A stretch of 64,000 nt of DNA from Duganella alba (GTDB taxonomy: Bacteria > Pseudomonadota > Gammaproteobacteria > Burkholderiales > Burkholderiaceae_D). This document shows, in pieces, positions 52,621 through 61,174 of this stretch. The stretch spans positions 1 through 64,000 of the forward strand of contig NZ_WKJN01000009.1 of NCBI RefSeq assembly GCF_009674495.1, given 5' to 3'. Position 1 is the first letter of the stretch, and the number at the start of each line of letters is the position of its first letter. Below the pieces are notes generated by a model. It had not been told where the DNA came from. It worked only from the letters and a program-made list of their open reading frames with translations, and did no database searches. The position numbers were made by a program, and so were the translations under genes.

Positions 52621-55005
52621 TCAGAACTTCACGTAGAGCCTGCCGAAGTAGGAGGCGCCGTTCAGGCCGAACTGCACCGACTCGTACTTGAAGCCGTTGT
52701 CGGTCTCATCCGGATTCTGCGTGGTCGGATGCACGTTGAAGATGTTGTTGCCGCCAAACGAGAACTTCATGTTCTTGTTGATGGTGTACGTAAAGCTCAG
52801 GTCGGCCGATGCCTTGGCGTCGTAGTGCTGGTTGGCCACGCCGGCAGCGGTGCCGCTGTAGGTGCCCAGCGTCTGTGGGCCGAAATAGATCAGCTTCAGG
52901 TCGGTTTCCCAGGCGCTGTGCGTGTAGTCGAAGCCCAGCGTGGCCTTCGAGCGCGGCGCGCCTTGCTCGATGTACAGGCGTTCCTTCTCCGACAGCAGCA
53001 CATCCTCGTAGCCCTTCAGCGACGCCGGCGCATGGATGCCGGTCACCTCGGTCTTGCTGACGTTGAGCGCCAGGAAGGTGGTCAGCTTGTCGGCGCCGAA
53101 ATTGGCCTTGTGCGATGCGGTCAGGTCCAGGCCCTTGGTCTTGGTGTCGACCGAGTTGACGAAGAACTGCGCCTGGCCCACGCCCAAGGTCGCCAGCTTG
53201 GCGGCCAGGTCAGGGTAGTTGCTGTCGTCAAAGCGGCCGGACAGTACGATGCGGTCCTTGATCTTGATCTGGTACAGGTCGGCGGTGACGGACACGGCTT
53301 GCGTCGGCGTCCAGGTCGAGCCCAGCGTGAAGCTGGTGGATTTCTCTTCCTTCAGCTTCGGAATGCCGGCCAGGTTGGTGACCGCGCTGTTGTTCGGCGC
53401 CAGCACCACGTCGGTCGGCACGCCGCCGATGAAGTCGGTGAAGGTCGACGAGAAATACATCTGCTGCAGCGACGGCGCGCGGAAGCCGGTCGAGGCCGAG
53501 CCGCGCAACAGCACCGTCGGCGCCACGCGCCAGCTGCCGGCCAGCTTGCCGGTGGTGGTCGAGCCGAAGTCGCTGTACTTCTCGTAGCGCACCGCGCCCT
53601 GGGCCTTGACGGTATCGGTCAGGTCCGCTTCCAGATCGAGGTAGGCGGCGACGTTGTGGCGGTTGGCGTTGACCTGGTCGGCCGGCTGGAAGCCGGGGAA
53701 GCCCTGGCTGCCGGCCGCGCCGCCAATGCCGACACCGTCGGCGTCGATGTAGGAACCTGGTTCGCCGGCATAGATCTTGTAGTTCTCGTGACGGTACTCG
53801 GCGCCGAAGGCGACGTTCAGGCCACGGCCCAGCACGCCATCAAAGTAGCGGTTGAAGTCGAGGTTGGTGGTCAGCTGCTCGAACGAGAAGCCGCCGGCGC
53901 CGAAGCTGGTCGGGCTGATGCCCTTGCCGCCGGCCAGCAGATCCTTGTTGGCGATCGACGCGTTCAGCGTGTTGCTGATGTCGTAGATCATCTTGTTGTA
54001 GCCGTAGGTCTGCGACAGGTCCATATTCCATTCGCCCACCTGGTTGCGGTGGCCGATGGTGGCGTAGCGGTCGTCGATCTGCGCGTTGATGAACGGCACG
54101 AAACCGTTCGGGTACATGGCGGCCGAGTTGCGCGACGGGATGTCGTCGCTGTCGATGCCGCCGCGTGCCCAGGCGCCGGAGGACGCGTCGCGGCTTTGCG
54201 CGCCGGCGGTCAGGTACAGGCGGCCGCTGCCGATGGTCGGCAGTTCGCCGTTCAGGTACAGGGTCTGGTTCTTGGTCTTGCTGTCGCCGATGGTGCGCGG
54301 ATTGCCGTCTTCGGCGCGGTTGGAGCGGCCACGGTCGAGGTACTCGCCGGTGATGCCGAGCACGCCGCCGTTGCCGATGTCGACGCCGCAGTAGGCCGAC
54401 GCCATGTAGTTCTTGCCGTCGCGGCGCGAATATTCGCTGAAGCCGGCGACCGCTTCGCAGCCCTTGGATTTTTTCAGGCCGATGTCCATCACGCCGGCGA
54501 TCGCGTCCGAGCCGTACTGGGCGGCGGCGCCGTCACGCAGGATTTGCACATCCTTGATGGCCAGCATCGGGATGGCGTTCATGTCGGTGCCGGTATTGCC
54601 GCGGTTGCGCGCGCCGAACAGGTTGACCAGCGCCGTGGTGTGGCGGCGCTTGCCGTTGACCAGCACCAGGGTCTGGTCCGAGCCGAGGCCGCGCAGCGCG
54701 GCCGAATCGACCAGGTCGGCGCCGTCGGAGCCGGTCTGGCGGGTCGAGTTGAACGAAGGAGAGATATAGGTCAGGGTCTGCGCCAGGTCGAACTGGCCGC
54801 CGGATTCGCTGACTTTGCTCAGCGGGATGACATCGACCGGCACCACGGTGTCGGTGGCCGAGCTGGTGGCGCGGCGCGAGCCGACCACGCTGACCGATTG
54901 CATGGAAGTGTCCGTTTGCGCGTAGACGTCCGGCGTCACGGCGACTGCGCTGGCGCCATACAGGCTGACCAGGACGGCTTTACGTAGAGTTTTTGTTTTG
55001 AACAC
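52621..55005 (-). CDS. TonB-dependent receptor
   Basis: Outer-membrane transporter of 794 aa. The start is a GTG with GGGAG 8 nt upstream, since no ATG fits. The signal peptide ends near VYAQ, followed by a plug domain (about 40-170: ALRGLGSDQTLVLVNGKRRH, AAAQYGSDAIAGVMDIGLKK) and the beta-barrel to the C-terminal Phe (GRLYVKF). It lacks an N-terminal sigma-regulator domain. The plug resembles receptors whose substrates are not siderophores as well as those that are, so the ligand is not assigned. No tonB or exbB gene is adjacent. Confidence 0.94.
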   Translation of the reverse strand: MFKTKTLRKAVLVSLYGASAVAVTPDVYAQTDTSMQSVSVVGSRRATSSATDTVVPVDVIPLSKVSESGGQFDLAQTLTYISPSFNSTRQTGSDGADLVDSAALRGLGSDQTLVLVNGKRRHTTALVNLFGARNRGNTGTDMNAIPMLAIKDVQILRDGAAAQYGSDAIAGVMDIGLKKSKGCEAVAGFSEYSRRDGKNYMASAYCGVDIGNGGVLGITGEYLDRGRSNRAEDGNPRTIGDSKTKNQTLYLNGELPTIGSGRLYLTAGAQSRDASSGAWARGGIDSDDIPSRNSAAMYPNGFVPFINAQIDDRYATIGHRNQVGEWNMDLSQTYGYNKMIYDISNTLNASIANKDLLAGGKGISPTSFGAGGFSFEQLTTNLDFNRYFDGVLGRGLNVAFGAEYRHENYKIYAGEPGSYIDADGVGIGGAAGSQGFPGFQPADQVNANRHNVAAYLDLEADLTDTVKAQGAVRYEKYSDFGSTTTGKLAGSWRVAPTVLLRGSASTGFRAPSLQQMYFSSTFTDFIGGVPTDVVLAPNNSAVTNLAGIPKLKEEKSTSFTLGSTWTPTQAVSVTADLYQIKIKDRIVLSGRFDDSNYPDLAAKLATLGVGQAQFFVNSVDTKTKGLDLTASHKANFGADKLTTFLALNVSKTEVTGIHAPASLKGYEDVLLSEKERLYIEQGAPRSKATLGFDYTHSAWETDLKLIYFGPQTLGTYSGTAAGVANQHYDAKASADLSFTYTINKNMKFSFGGNNIFNVHPTTQNPDETDNGFKYESVQFGLNGASYFGRLYVKF

Positions 55006-55227
55006 GTGTGGTCTCCCATGAAAAATTTGATTTTATGCAAATAGTTCATATAGATAGCTGTTTTTGTAGCAATTTCCGGTGCAAACATTATTTTGTGTTG
55101 TATGCACGCGCCACTCCGGTGTTCACTCTACGTAGCACTACGCAAATCCGGTTTTGCCTCCGATTAAAATACTTTCATCACGGAACTCCGTGCGCAGCAG
55201 GCAGGGCGTGCCGAGGTTGGCGCCCTG

Positions 55228-55923
55228 CTACAGGATCAGGCCGGTTTTCAGCAGGACGGTGAGGGCGCCGGCCGCCACGCCGGTGGCGGCGTCTTCGGCA
55301 GCCGGATCGAGGTGATTGAGGTTGCGGCCCTCCAGCGCGCCGTCCGGACGGCGGCACCAGACATAGCAGCCGTTGACGCCGTGCCGCCGGCTCCAGTCGG
55401 TGATGCGCGCCAGGTCCGGCGTCAGCGCTTGCAGCGTGACGCTGTCGGCCACTTCCAGCAGCAGCTTGGGGCTGCCGACCGAGGCGATCACTGGCGGCGA
55501 GGCCAGCGCGATGCCGGGCGCGGCCAGCAGCTGCGCCGCCAGTTCCTGCGAGACCGCTACGGCCAGGGCCGCTTGCGGCGCCAGCGCGATGAACACTTCG
55601 CCGTCTTGCAGGATCAGGCTCAATGGCTGATTGTGCATGGCGGTGCGCACTTCCAGCTGCGGCCGCTCGGCCGACAGCAACACGCGCGCCGCCGCCAGCG
55701 TGGCGTGCAGGCACAGCGGACTGCGCTTGTGTGGATAGAAATAGTCCAGCACGATGCGGCCATCCGCCGTGTCGATGAACACGCAGGCCGGCTTGTTGCG
55801 TTCGGTGGCGAACTGCTGGCGCTGCCCGGCGCCGGCCGGACCATGCTGCACCACCAGCGCGGCATTGCCGCCGCCCGCTGCGATGCCGAAGCAGAGCAGT
55901 TCCTGTACTTGTGCTGTTTGCAT
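55228..55923 (-). CDS. PhzF-like isomerase-family protein, catalytic Glu apparently missing
   Basis: Protein of 231 aa in the PhzF/DapF-fold family, somewhat short for the family. The GNP loop reads GGGNAALVV; the second family motif EDAATGVAAGALTV is clear near the C-terminus. The stretch ATERNKPACVFID lines up with the usual AREMNLSETAFV, so the catalytic Glu of SET is replaced by Ala. It may have lost isomerase activity or use another residue. The ATG at 55923 is preferred; two Met codons lie upstream in frame. Confidence 0.75.
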   Translation of the reverse strand: MQTAQVQELLCFGIAAGGGNAALVVQHGPAGAGQRQQFATERNKPACVFIDTADGRIVLDYFYPHKRSPLCLHATLAAARVLLSAERPQLEVRTAMHNQPLSLILQDGEVFIALAPQAALAVAVSQELAAQLLAAPGIALASPPVIASVGSPKLLLEVADSVTLQALTPDLARITDWSRRHGVNGCYVWCRRPDGALEGRNLNHLDPAAEDAATGVAAGALTVLLKTGLIL

Positions 55924-56012
55924 CCCGATCCCCTGTCTCCGCATTTCATCGCATCCTTGACCTCCGCGTGCTTGGCGTATGGAGGAATGCAATTTTCGTC
56001 AAGGAAGGCATT

Positions 56013-56184
56013 ATGACAAAGCGTATGGCGCTGTGCCTGGCGGGCCTCGCGCGTGATCAAGAAGCATGACGATTTCCCGCTAATCAGGACCGTCGTGGTG
56101 GACTCCGACCACCGGATGCAAACCGAATTGCCGCAAGTCATCATCGACGCCATCCAGCAACGCATCGCCGCCCAGCACAAATAG
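56013..56184 (+). pseudogene. Possible frameshifted small gene
   Basis: A strong ribosome site (AAGGAAGG, 4 nt before the ATG) leads into MTKRMALCLAGLARDQEA and a stop at 56067. In the next frame a coherent sequence runs from about 56050 to a TAG at 56184: RVIKKHDDFPLIRTVVVD, then SDHRMQTELPQVIIDAIQQR, then IAAQHK. One missing or extra base near 56050 would join them into a protein of about 57 residues. The function is unknown. It could be decay, a sequencing error, or two chance frames. Confidence 0.4.
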
Positions 56185-56210
56185 TCTCTGGTTGATGGCG
56201 TAGTGTAATA

Positions 56211-56230
56211 TACTGTATAAAAACACAGTA
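56211..56230 (+). promoter_or_regulatory. LexA (SOS) box before dnaE2
   Basis: TACTGTATAAAAACACAGTA contains CTGT-N8-ACAG and matches the extended LexA consensus closely. It ends 6 bases before the dnaE2 ATG. It is the same type of site as that before imuA. Confidence 0.92.
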
Positions 56231-56236
56231 TAAATC

Positions 56237-59200
56237 ATGAGCACGCCACTGCCCTCTACGGGACTGCCGGAATATGCCGAGCTGTTCTGCCTGTCCAATT
56301 TCTCGTTCCTGCAAGGCGCTTCGCACGCCGAGGAGCTGGTGGCGCGCGCGGTGCAGCTCGATTATGCGGCGCTGGCCATCACCGATGAATGCTCGCTGGC
56401 CGGCGTAGTGCGCGCTCACGCCGAGGCCAAGGAGGCGAAGTTCCCGCTGATTATCGGCAGCTATTTCCGTCTGACCAATCCGGATGGCAGCCCGGGCCTG
56501 TCGTTCGTGGCCCTGGCACAGAACCGTGAAGGTTATGGCAATCTTTGCGAACTCATCACCATCGCCCGCAATCGCGTGGCCAAGGGCAGCTATCTGCTGA
56601 CGCCGGCCGATCTGGCCGCGCCGCCGCCCGCGTTTGCGCACTTGAAGGGGCTGCCGGATTGCCTGCTGATCCTGCTGCCGCATTATCCGGCACACCTGCC
56701 CAAGGATGTCGATCAACTGCACGCGCAGGCGGCGTGGATGGAGGCGACCTTTCCCGGCCGCGTCTGGATGGGATTGAATCTGCTGTTGCGGTCGTTTGAT
56801 GAAGCGCACCGGCTCAGCATAGCCGAGGTGGCGTCGCAGCATCGGATGGCGGTGGTGGCGGTCGGCCACGTGTGCATGCACGTGCGCTCGCGCAAGCCGC
56901 TGCAGGATACGCTGACGGCGATCCGCGTCGGCAAGGCGGTCGGCGCATGCGGCTACGAATTGGCGCAGAACGCCGAGCAGCATCTGCGGCCGCGCATGCA
57001 GCTGGCCAATCTGTACCCCTTGGCGGCGCTGGCGGAATCGGTGAAGATTGCCCGGGCGTGCAGCTTCAACCTTGAGGAGCTGCGCTACGAATATCCGCAT
57101 GAATTGATCCCGCCCGGCCACACGCCGGCCAGCTACTTGCGGCAGGAAGTGTATGCCGGCAGCTTGCGGCGCTGGCCCAATGGTCCGTCCGACAGGGTGC
57201 GTGCGCAAATCGAGAAGGAGCTGGAACTGATCGCCGATCTGGCGTATGAGCCGTACTTTCTGACGGTGTATGACATCGTGCGCTTCGCCCGATCAAAGGA
57301 CATTTTGTGCCAGGGCCGGGGGTCGGCGGCCAACTCGGTGGTCTGCTACTGCTTGCATGTGACGGAAGTTGATCCCGAGCGCAGCAAGATGCTCACCGGC
57401 CGTTTCATCTCGAAGGAACGCAATGAGCCGCCGGACATCGATGTGGACTTCGAACACCAGCGTCGTGAGGAGGTGATTCAATACATCTACAACAAGTACG
57501 GTAACGACCGCGCGGCGCTGGCCGCCGTTGTCATCAGCTACCGGCCGAAAAGCGCGCTGCGCGACAGCGGCAAGGCGCTCGGCGTGGATCTGGCCGTCGT
57601 GGAAAAGGTATGCAAGTCGCAGCGCTGGTTTGACAGCCGCCACGATCTGGTGGGGCGGCTGGCCGAGTGCGGCCTTGATCCGGAGTCCCAACTGGCGCAG
57701 CAATGGGCGGCGCTGGCGTTTGCGCTGCTGGGTTTTCCACGTCATCTGTCGCAGCATCCGGGCGGTTTCGTCATCTCGCACGACAAGCTGACGCGGCTGG
57801 TGCCGATTGAAGCGGCCACCATGGAAGGGCGCCGCGTGATCCAGTGGGACAAGGACGATCTGGAAGAGCTCAAGCTGATGAAGGTGGACGTGCTGGCGCT
57901 GGGCATGCTGTCCGCGCTGCGCCGTGCGCTCGATTTGCTGGGCGCGCGGCGCGGCCAGCCCTTCGTCATGCAGGATATTCCGACCGAGGACCGCGCTACC
58001 TACGACATGATCTGCGAAGCCGACACCATCGGCGTGTTCCAGATCGAATCGCGCGCGCAGATGAGCATGCTGCCGCGCCTGCGGCCGAAGACGTTTTATG
58101 ACCTGGTGATCGAGGTGGCCATCGTGCGGCCGGGGCCGATAGAGGGCGGTATGGTGCATCCTTACCTCAGGCGGCGTATGGGGACCGAAGAGGTGGTCTA
58201 CCCGCCGCGCCTGGAGGAGGCGCTGGGCCGCACGCTCGGCGTGCCCATCTTCCAGGAACAGGTAATGCAGATCGCCCAGATCGCGGCTGGATTCAGTGAG
58301 GGCAAGGCGGACCAGTTGCGGCGCGCTATGGCTGCCTGGAAGCGAAAAGGCGGTGTGGACAAGTATGAGGCGGATATCAAAGCCGGCATGAAAGAGCGCG
58401 GCTATGATGACGATTTTGCCAAGGCGATCTGCAAGCAGATCCAGGGCTTCGGCGAATACGGTTTCCCGGAATCGCACTCGGCCAGCTTCGCGCTGCTGAG
58501 CTATGCCAGCTCCTGGATCAAATGCCACGAACCGGCGGCCTTCCTGTGCGCGCTGCTGAACAGCCAGCCGATGGGCTTCTACAGCCCGTCGCAGCTGGTG
58601 CAGGACGCCAAGCGGCACGGCGTGGTGGTGCGCGAGATCGATGTGGTGGTCAGCGGCTGGGAGTCGTCGCTGGAAGAGCCGGCCGGCAAGCGCGGGCAGC
58701 CGGCGGTGCGGCTGGGCCTGCACATGCTGAGCGGCATGCGCGAGCCGGCGGCGCAGCGCATCGAACAAGCCCGCGCCGATGGCCCGTTCGCCAGCGTCGC
58801 CGACCTGGCGCGGCGCGCCGATCTCGACCGTCACGATTTGCAGGTGCTGGCCGGCGGCAACGCGCTGCGCCATCTGGCCGGCCACCGGCGGCAGGCCTTG
58901 TGGCAGGCGGTCGGCGCCGTGCCCGACAAGGACCTGCTGCGCCCGACCATGCCGGACGAAGCCACACCGGCCCTGCGCGCACCCTCCGAAGGCGAGGACA
59001 TCCTCGGCGACTACCGCTCGCACGGCCTGACCCTGGGCCGCCATCCGCTGGCGCTGCTGCGCGCGACCCTGTTCCAGCACCGCTTCATGCCGGCCGCCAC
59101 GCTCAACACCTACACCACCGGCATGGTGGCGCGCGCCTGCGGCATGGTCACGGTGCGGCAGCGTCCGGGCACCGCCAAGGGCGTGATCTTCATGACGCTG

Positions 59201-59404
59201 GAGGATGAAACCGGCAACGTCAACGTCATCATCTGGCCGGCGCTGCTGGAACAGCAACGGCGCGAAGTGTTGAGCGCGCCGTTGCTGGGGGTGTATGGCG
59301 TGTGGCAACAGGAAGGCATGGTGCGCCACCTGGTTGCCAAGCGCCTGGTCGACATGTCCCATCTGCTGGGCCGGCTGCCCACGGTCAGCCGCGATTTCTG
59401 CTGA
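56237..59404 (+). CDS. dnaE2: Error-prone DNA polymerase DnaE2 (ImuC)
   Basis: Alpha-subunit-type DNA polymerase of 1055 aa, shorter than DnaE1 as usual. The PHP domain is at 1-230 (NFSFLQGASHAEELVARAVQLDYAALAITDE), the polymerase core has PDIDVDF with Asp400 and Asp402 and the GRGSAANSVVCY loop before it, then the helix-hairpin-helix and OB-fold regions (VIFMTLEDETGNVNVIIWPALL). It makes translesion, mutagenic DNA synthesis after damage together with ImuA and ImuB. It is preceded by a LexA box but is separated from imuAB by about 20 kb. Confidence 0.97.
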   Translation: MSTPLPSTGLPEYAELFCLSNFSFLQGASHAEELVARAVQLDYAALAITDECSLAGVVRAHAEAKEAKFPLIIGSYFRLTNPDGSPGLSFVALAQNREGYGNLCELITIARNRVAKGSYLLTPADLAAPPPAFAHLKGLPDCLLILLPHYPAHLPKDVDQLHAQAAWMEATFPGRVWMGLNLLLRSFDEAHRLSIAEVASQHRMAVVAVGHVCMHVRSRKPLQDTLTAIRVGKAVGACGYELAQNAEQHLRPRMQLANLYPLAALAESVKIARACSFNLEELRYEYPHELIPPGHTPASYLRQEVYAGSLRRWPNGPSDRVRAQIEKELELIADLAYEPYFLTVYDIVRFARSKDILCQGRGSAANSVVCYCLHVTEVDPERSKMLTGRFISKERNEPPDIDVDFEHQRREEVIQYIYNKYGNDRAALAAVVISYRPKSALRDSGKALGVDLAVVEKVCKSQRWFDSRHDLVGRLAECGLDPESQLAQQWAALAFALLGFPRHLSQHPGGFVISHDKLTRLVPIEAATMEGRRVIQWDKDDLEELKLMKVDVLALGMLSALRRALDLLGARRGQPFVMQDIPTEDRATYDMICEADTIGVFQIESRAQMSMLPRLRPKTFYDLVIEVAIVRPGPIEGGMVHPYLRRRMGTEEVVYPPRLEEALGRTLGVPIFQEQVMQIAQIAAGFSEGKADQLRRAMAAWKRKGGVDKYEADIKAGMKERGYDDDFAKAICKQIQGFGEYGFPESHSASFALLSYASSWIKCHEPAAFLCALLNSQPMGFYSPSQLVQDAKRHGVVVREIDVVVSGWESSLEEPAGKRGQPAVRLGLHMLSGMREPAAQRIEQARADGPFASVADLARRADLDRHDLQVLAGGNALRHLAGHRRQALWQAVGAVPDKDLLRPTMPDEATPALRAPSEGEDILGDYRSHGLTLGRHPLALLRATLFQHRFMPAATLNTYTTGMVARACGMVTVRQRPGTAKGVIFMTLEDETGNVNVIIWPALLEQQRREVLSAPLLGVYGVWQQEGMVRHLVAKRLVDMSHLLGRLPTVSRDFC

Positions 59405-59536
59405 CGACCACGAAATTTCGTTGTAAGAAAGGCACAAGCCCACCTCAAGCGGGTGAATATAGATTAATATCAACATTATAACTTTCCGGCAGTAAATTTC
59501 CCATCTTTGCGCACGCATCACGACAGGGGCCGAGCA

Positions 59537-61174
59537 ATGCATATCCCGTTACGACTATGGATCACGCTGGCACTGACGACGCTGGGCGGCTGCGGCCAGC
59601 AGTCCGGCCCGGACGAGCAGGCGCAGGGGCTGCAGGCCTCCAGCGGGCAGGTGGCGGTCAAGCAGGGCGCCAGCGTCTCGCGCTACGCGGCCACCCGCTT
59701 CGCCGAGCAGGCCACCTTCGGCCCGACGCCGGAACTGATCGCCGAGGTCGAGAAAAAAGGCTTCTCGCAATGGATCGACGACCAGTTCGCCTTGCCCGCC
59801 TCCAAGTTCAACACGGCGCCGATCCGCGTCTATAACAGCGAAATTCCGGCCGAGGGCCAGGTCGCCTGGGATTACATGATCAGCCAGATCTATCCGACCC
59901 TGATCGGCAGCGCGGACCAGCTGCGGCGCCGGGTCAGCTGGTCGATTTCGCAATTCGTGCCGACCTCGTCGAACAAGCTGACGCCGTATCCCGCCATGGT
60001 CTACGCCAACTTCCTGCAGGACCAGGCATTCGGCAACTACGGCGACTTCATCCGGGCGCTGACCACCAATCCGCCGATGGGCCTGTATCTCGACAATATC
60101 CAGAACCGGCCGCTGTCGCCGCAATGCATCGGCTGTGCGCCGAACGAGAACTACGCGCGCGAGCTGATGCAGCTGTTTACGCTGGGCGTGGTCAAGCTCA
60201 ATCCGGACGGCACCACGGTGCGCGACAGCAAGGGCGCGCCGGTCGAGACCTACAGCCAGGAAGATGTGTCGCAGCTGGCGCGCGCGCTGACCGGCTGGAG
60301 CATGGCGGCGCCGCCATCGCGCTGGGACTGGTCGAACCGCGACGGCGTGCTGACGCCCGACACCTGGGACCAGGCGCACGACGTGGGCGAGAAGGTGGTG
60401 CTGGGCACCACTTTCCCGTCCGGCAAGGACGCCGCCACCGAGCTGGAAACCATCGTCACCATGCTGATGGGGCATCAGAACATCGCGCCCTTCGTCAGCC
60501 TGCGCATGATCCAGCACCTGGTCACCAGCAATCCCTCGCCGGCCTATATCGGCCGCATCGCGGCCGTGTTCCGCAACAACGGCCGCGGCGTGGCCGGCGA
60601 CATGAAGGCCGTGGTCAAGGCCATCCTGCTCGATCCCGAGGCGCGCAAGGGCGACCAGATCGGCGCCGACTCGGCCTCCTTCGGCAAACTGCGCGAGCCG
60701 GTGCTGTGGTTCACCAGCGTGCTGCGCGGCCTGGGCTGCACCCAGGCGCCGAAATGGGACAACAGCAAGGACTACGCCCAGCCGTACCAGCAGACGCCGT
60801 ACAACCCCAGCAGCGTGTTCAGCTTCTACGCGCCGACCGACCGCGCGCCCGGCAGCAACCTGCTGGCGCCGGAACAAAAGCTGATCAACGCCGACACGCT
60901 GGCGTCGCGCATGGGGGGATTCAATCTGGGCAGCGCCGCCGCCGCCGCGGCCGCCGGCTGCAAGATCGATCCCTTCGGCGAAGCCCTGGCCGCCTCGCCG
61001 CTGCTGTATGTCAACCTGGTCAACGAACGCTTCTTCCGCGGCGCCATGGCGCCCACGCTGCGGCAGAACCTGATGGACCTGGCGCCCACCATCTGGGGCG
61101 AGAACAACAATATGAAGGCGATCAACCTGCTGTCCTACGCGCTGTCCAGTCCTTACTACGGAGTCATGCGATGA
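59537..61174 (+). CDS. DUF1800 family lipoprotein
   Basis: Predicted lipoprotein of 545 aa (lipobox LGGC, Cys18). Family marks of DUF1800 are AATRFAEQATFGPTPELIAEVEKKG, RRRVSWSISQFVPTSS, NENYARELMQLFTLG, EDVSQLARALTGWSM and FVSLRMIQHLVTSNPSPAYIGRIAAVF. The family is found with DUF1501 in many bacteria, and its role is unknown. The ATG at 59537 gives the lipobox; an upstream start 30 bases earlier does not. The stop overlaps the DUF1501 start as ATGA. Confidence 0.92.
   Translation: MHIPLRLWITLALTTLGGCGQQSGPDEQAQGLQASSGQVAVKQGASVSRYAATRFAEQATFGPTPELIAEVEKKGFSQWIDDQFALPASKFNTAPIRVYNSEIPAEGQVAWDYMISQIYPTLIGSADQLRRRVSWSISQFVPTSSNKLTPYPAMVYANFLQDQAFGNYGDFIRALTTNPPMGLYLDNIQNRPLSPQCIGCAPNENYARELMQLFTLGVVKLNPDGTTVRDSKGAPVETYSQEDVSQLARALTGWSMAAPPSRWDWSNRDGVLTPDTWDQAHDVGEKVVLGTTFPSGKDAATELETIVTMLMGHQNIAPFVSLRMIQHLVTSNPSPAYIGRIAAVFRNNGRGVAGDMKAVVKAILLDPEARKGDQIGADSASFGKLREPVLWFTSVLRGLGCTQAPKWDNSKDYAQPYQQTPYNPSSVFSFYAPTDRAPGSNLLAPEQKLINADTLASRMGGFNLGSAAAAAAAGCKIDPFGEALAASPLLYVNLVNERFFRGAMAPTLRQNLMDLAPTIWGENNNMKAINLLSYALSSPYYGVMR

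Larger units (their letters stand above)
55924..56236. other. Gene-free stretch before dnaE2
   Basis: 313 bases between two divergent genes. It contains a possible broken small gene (56013-56184) and the LexA box at 56211-56230. Nothing else is recognised. Confidence 0.7.

Noticed and set aside
55199..55226. Hairpin GCAGGGCG/CGCCCTGC after the PhzF-like gene as a terminator
   Set aside because: The stem is real, but no T-run follows on the transcribed strand; not called.
59410..59421. 12-bp palindrome ACGAAATTTCGT after dnaE2
   Set aside because: Too short and without a T-run or partner to be called a terminator or operator.
57293..59542. 749-codon open frame opposite dnaE2
   Set aside because: Shadow frame of a clear polymerase gene.
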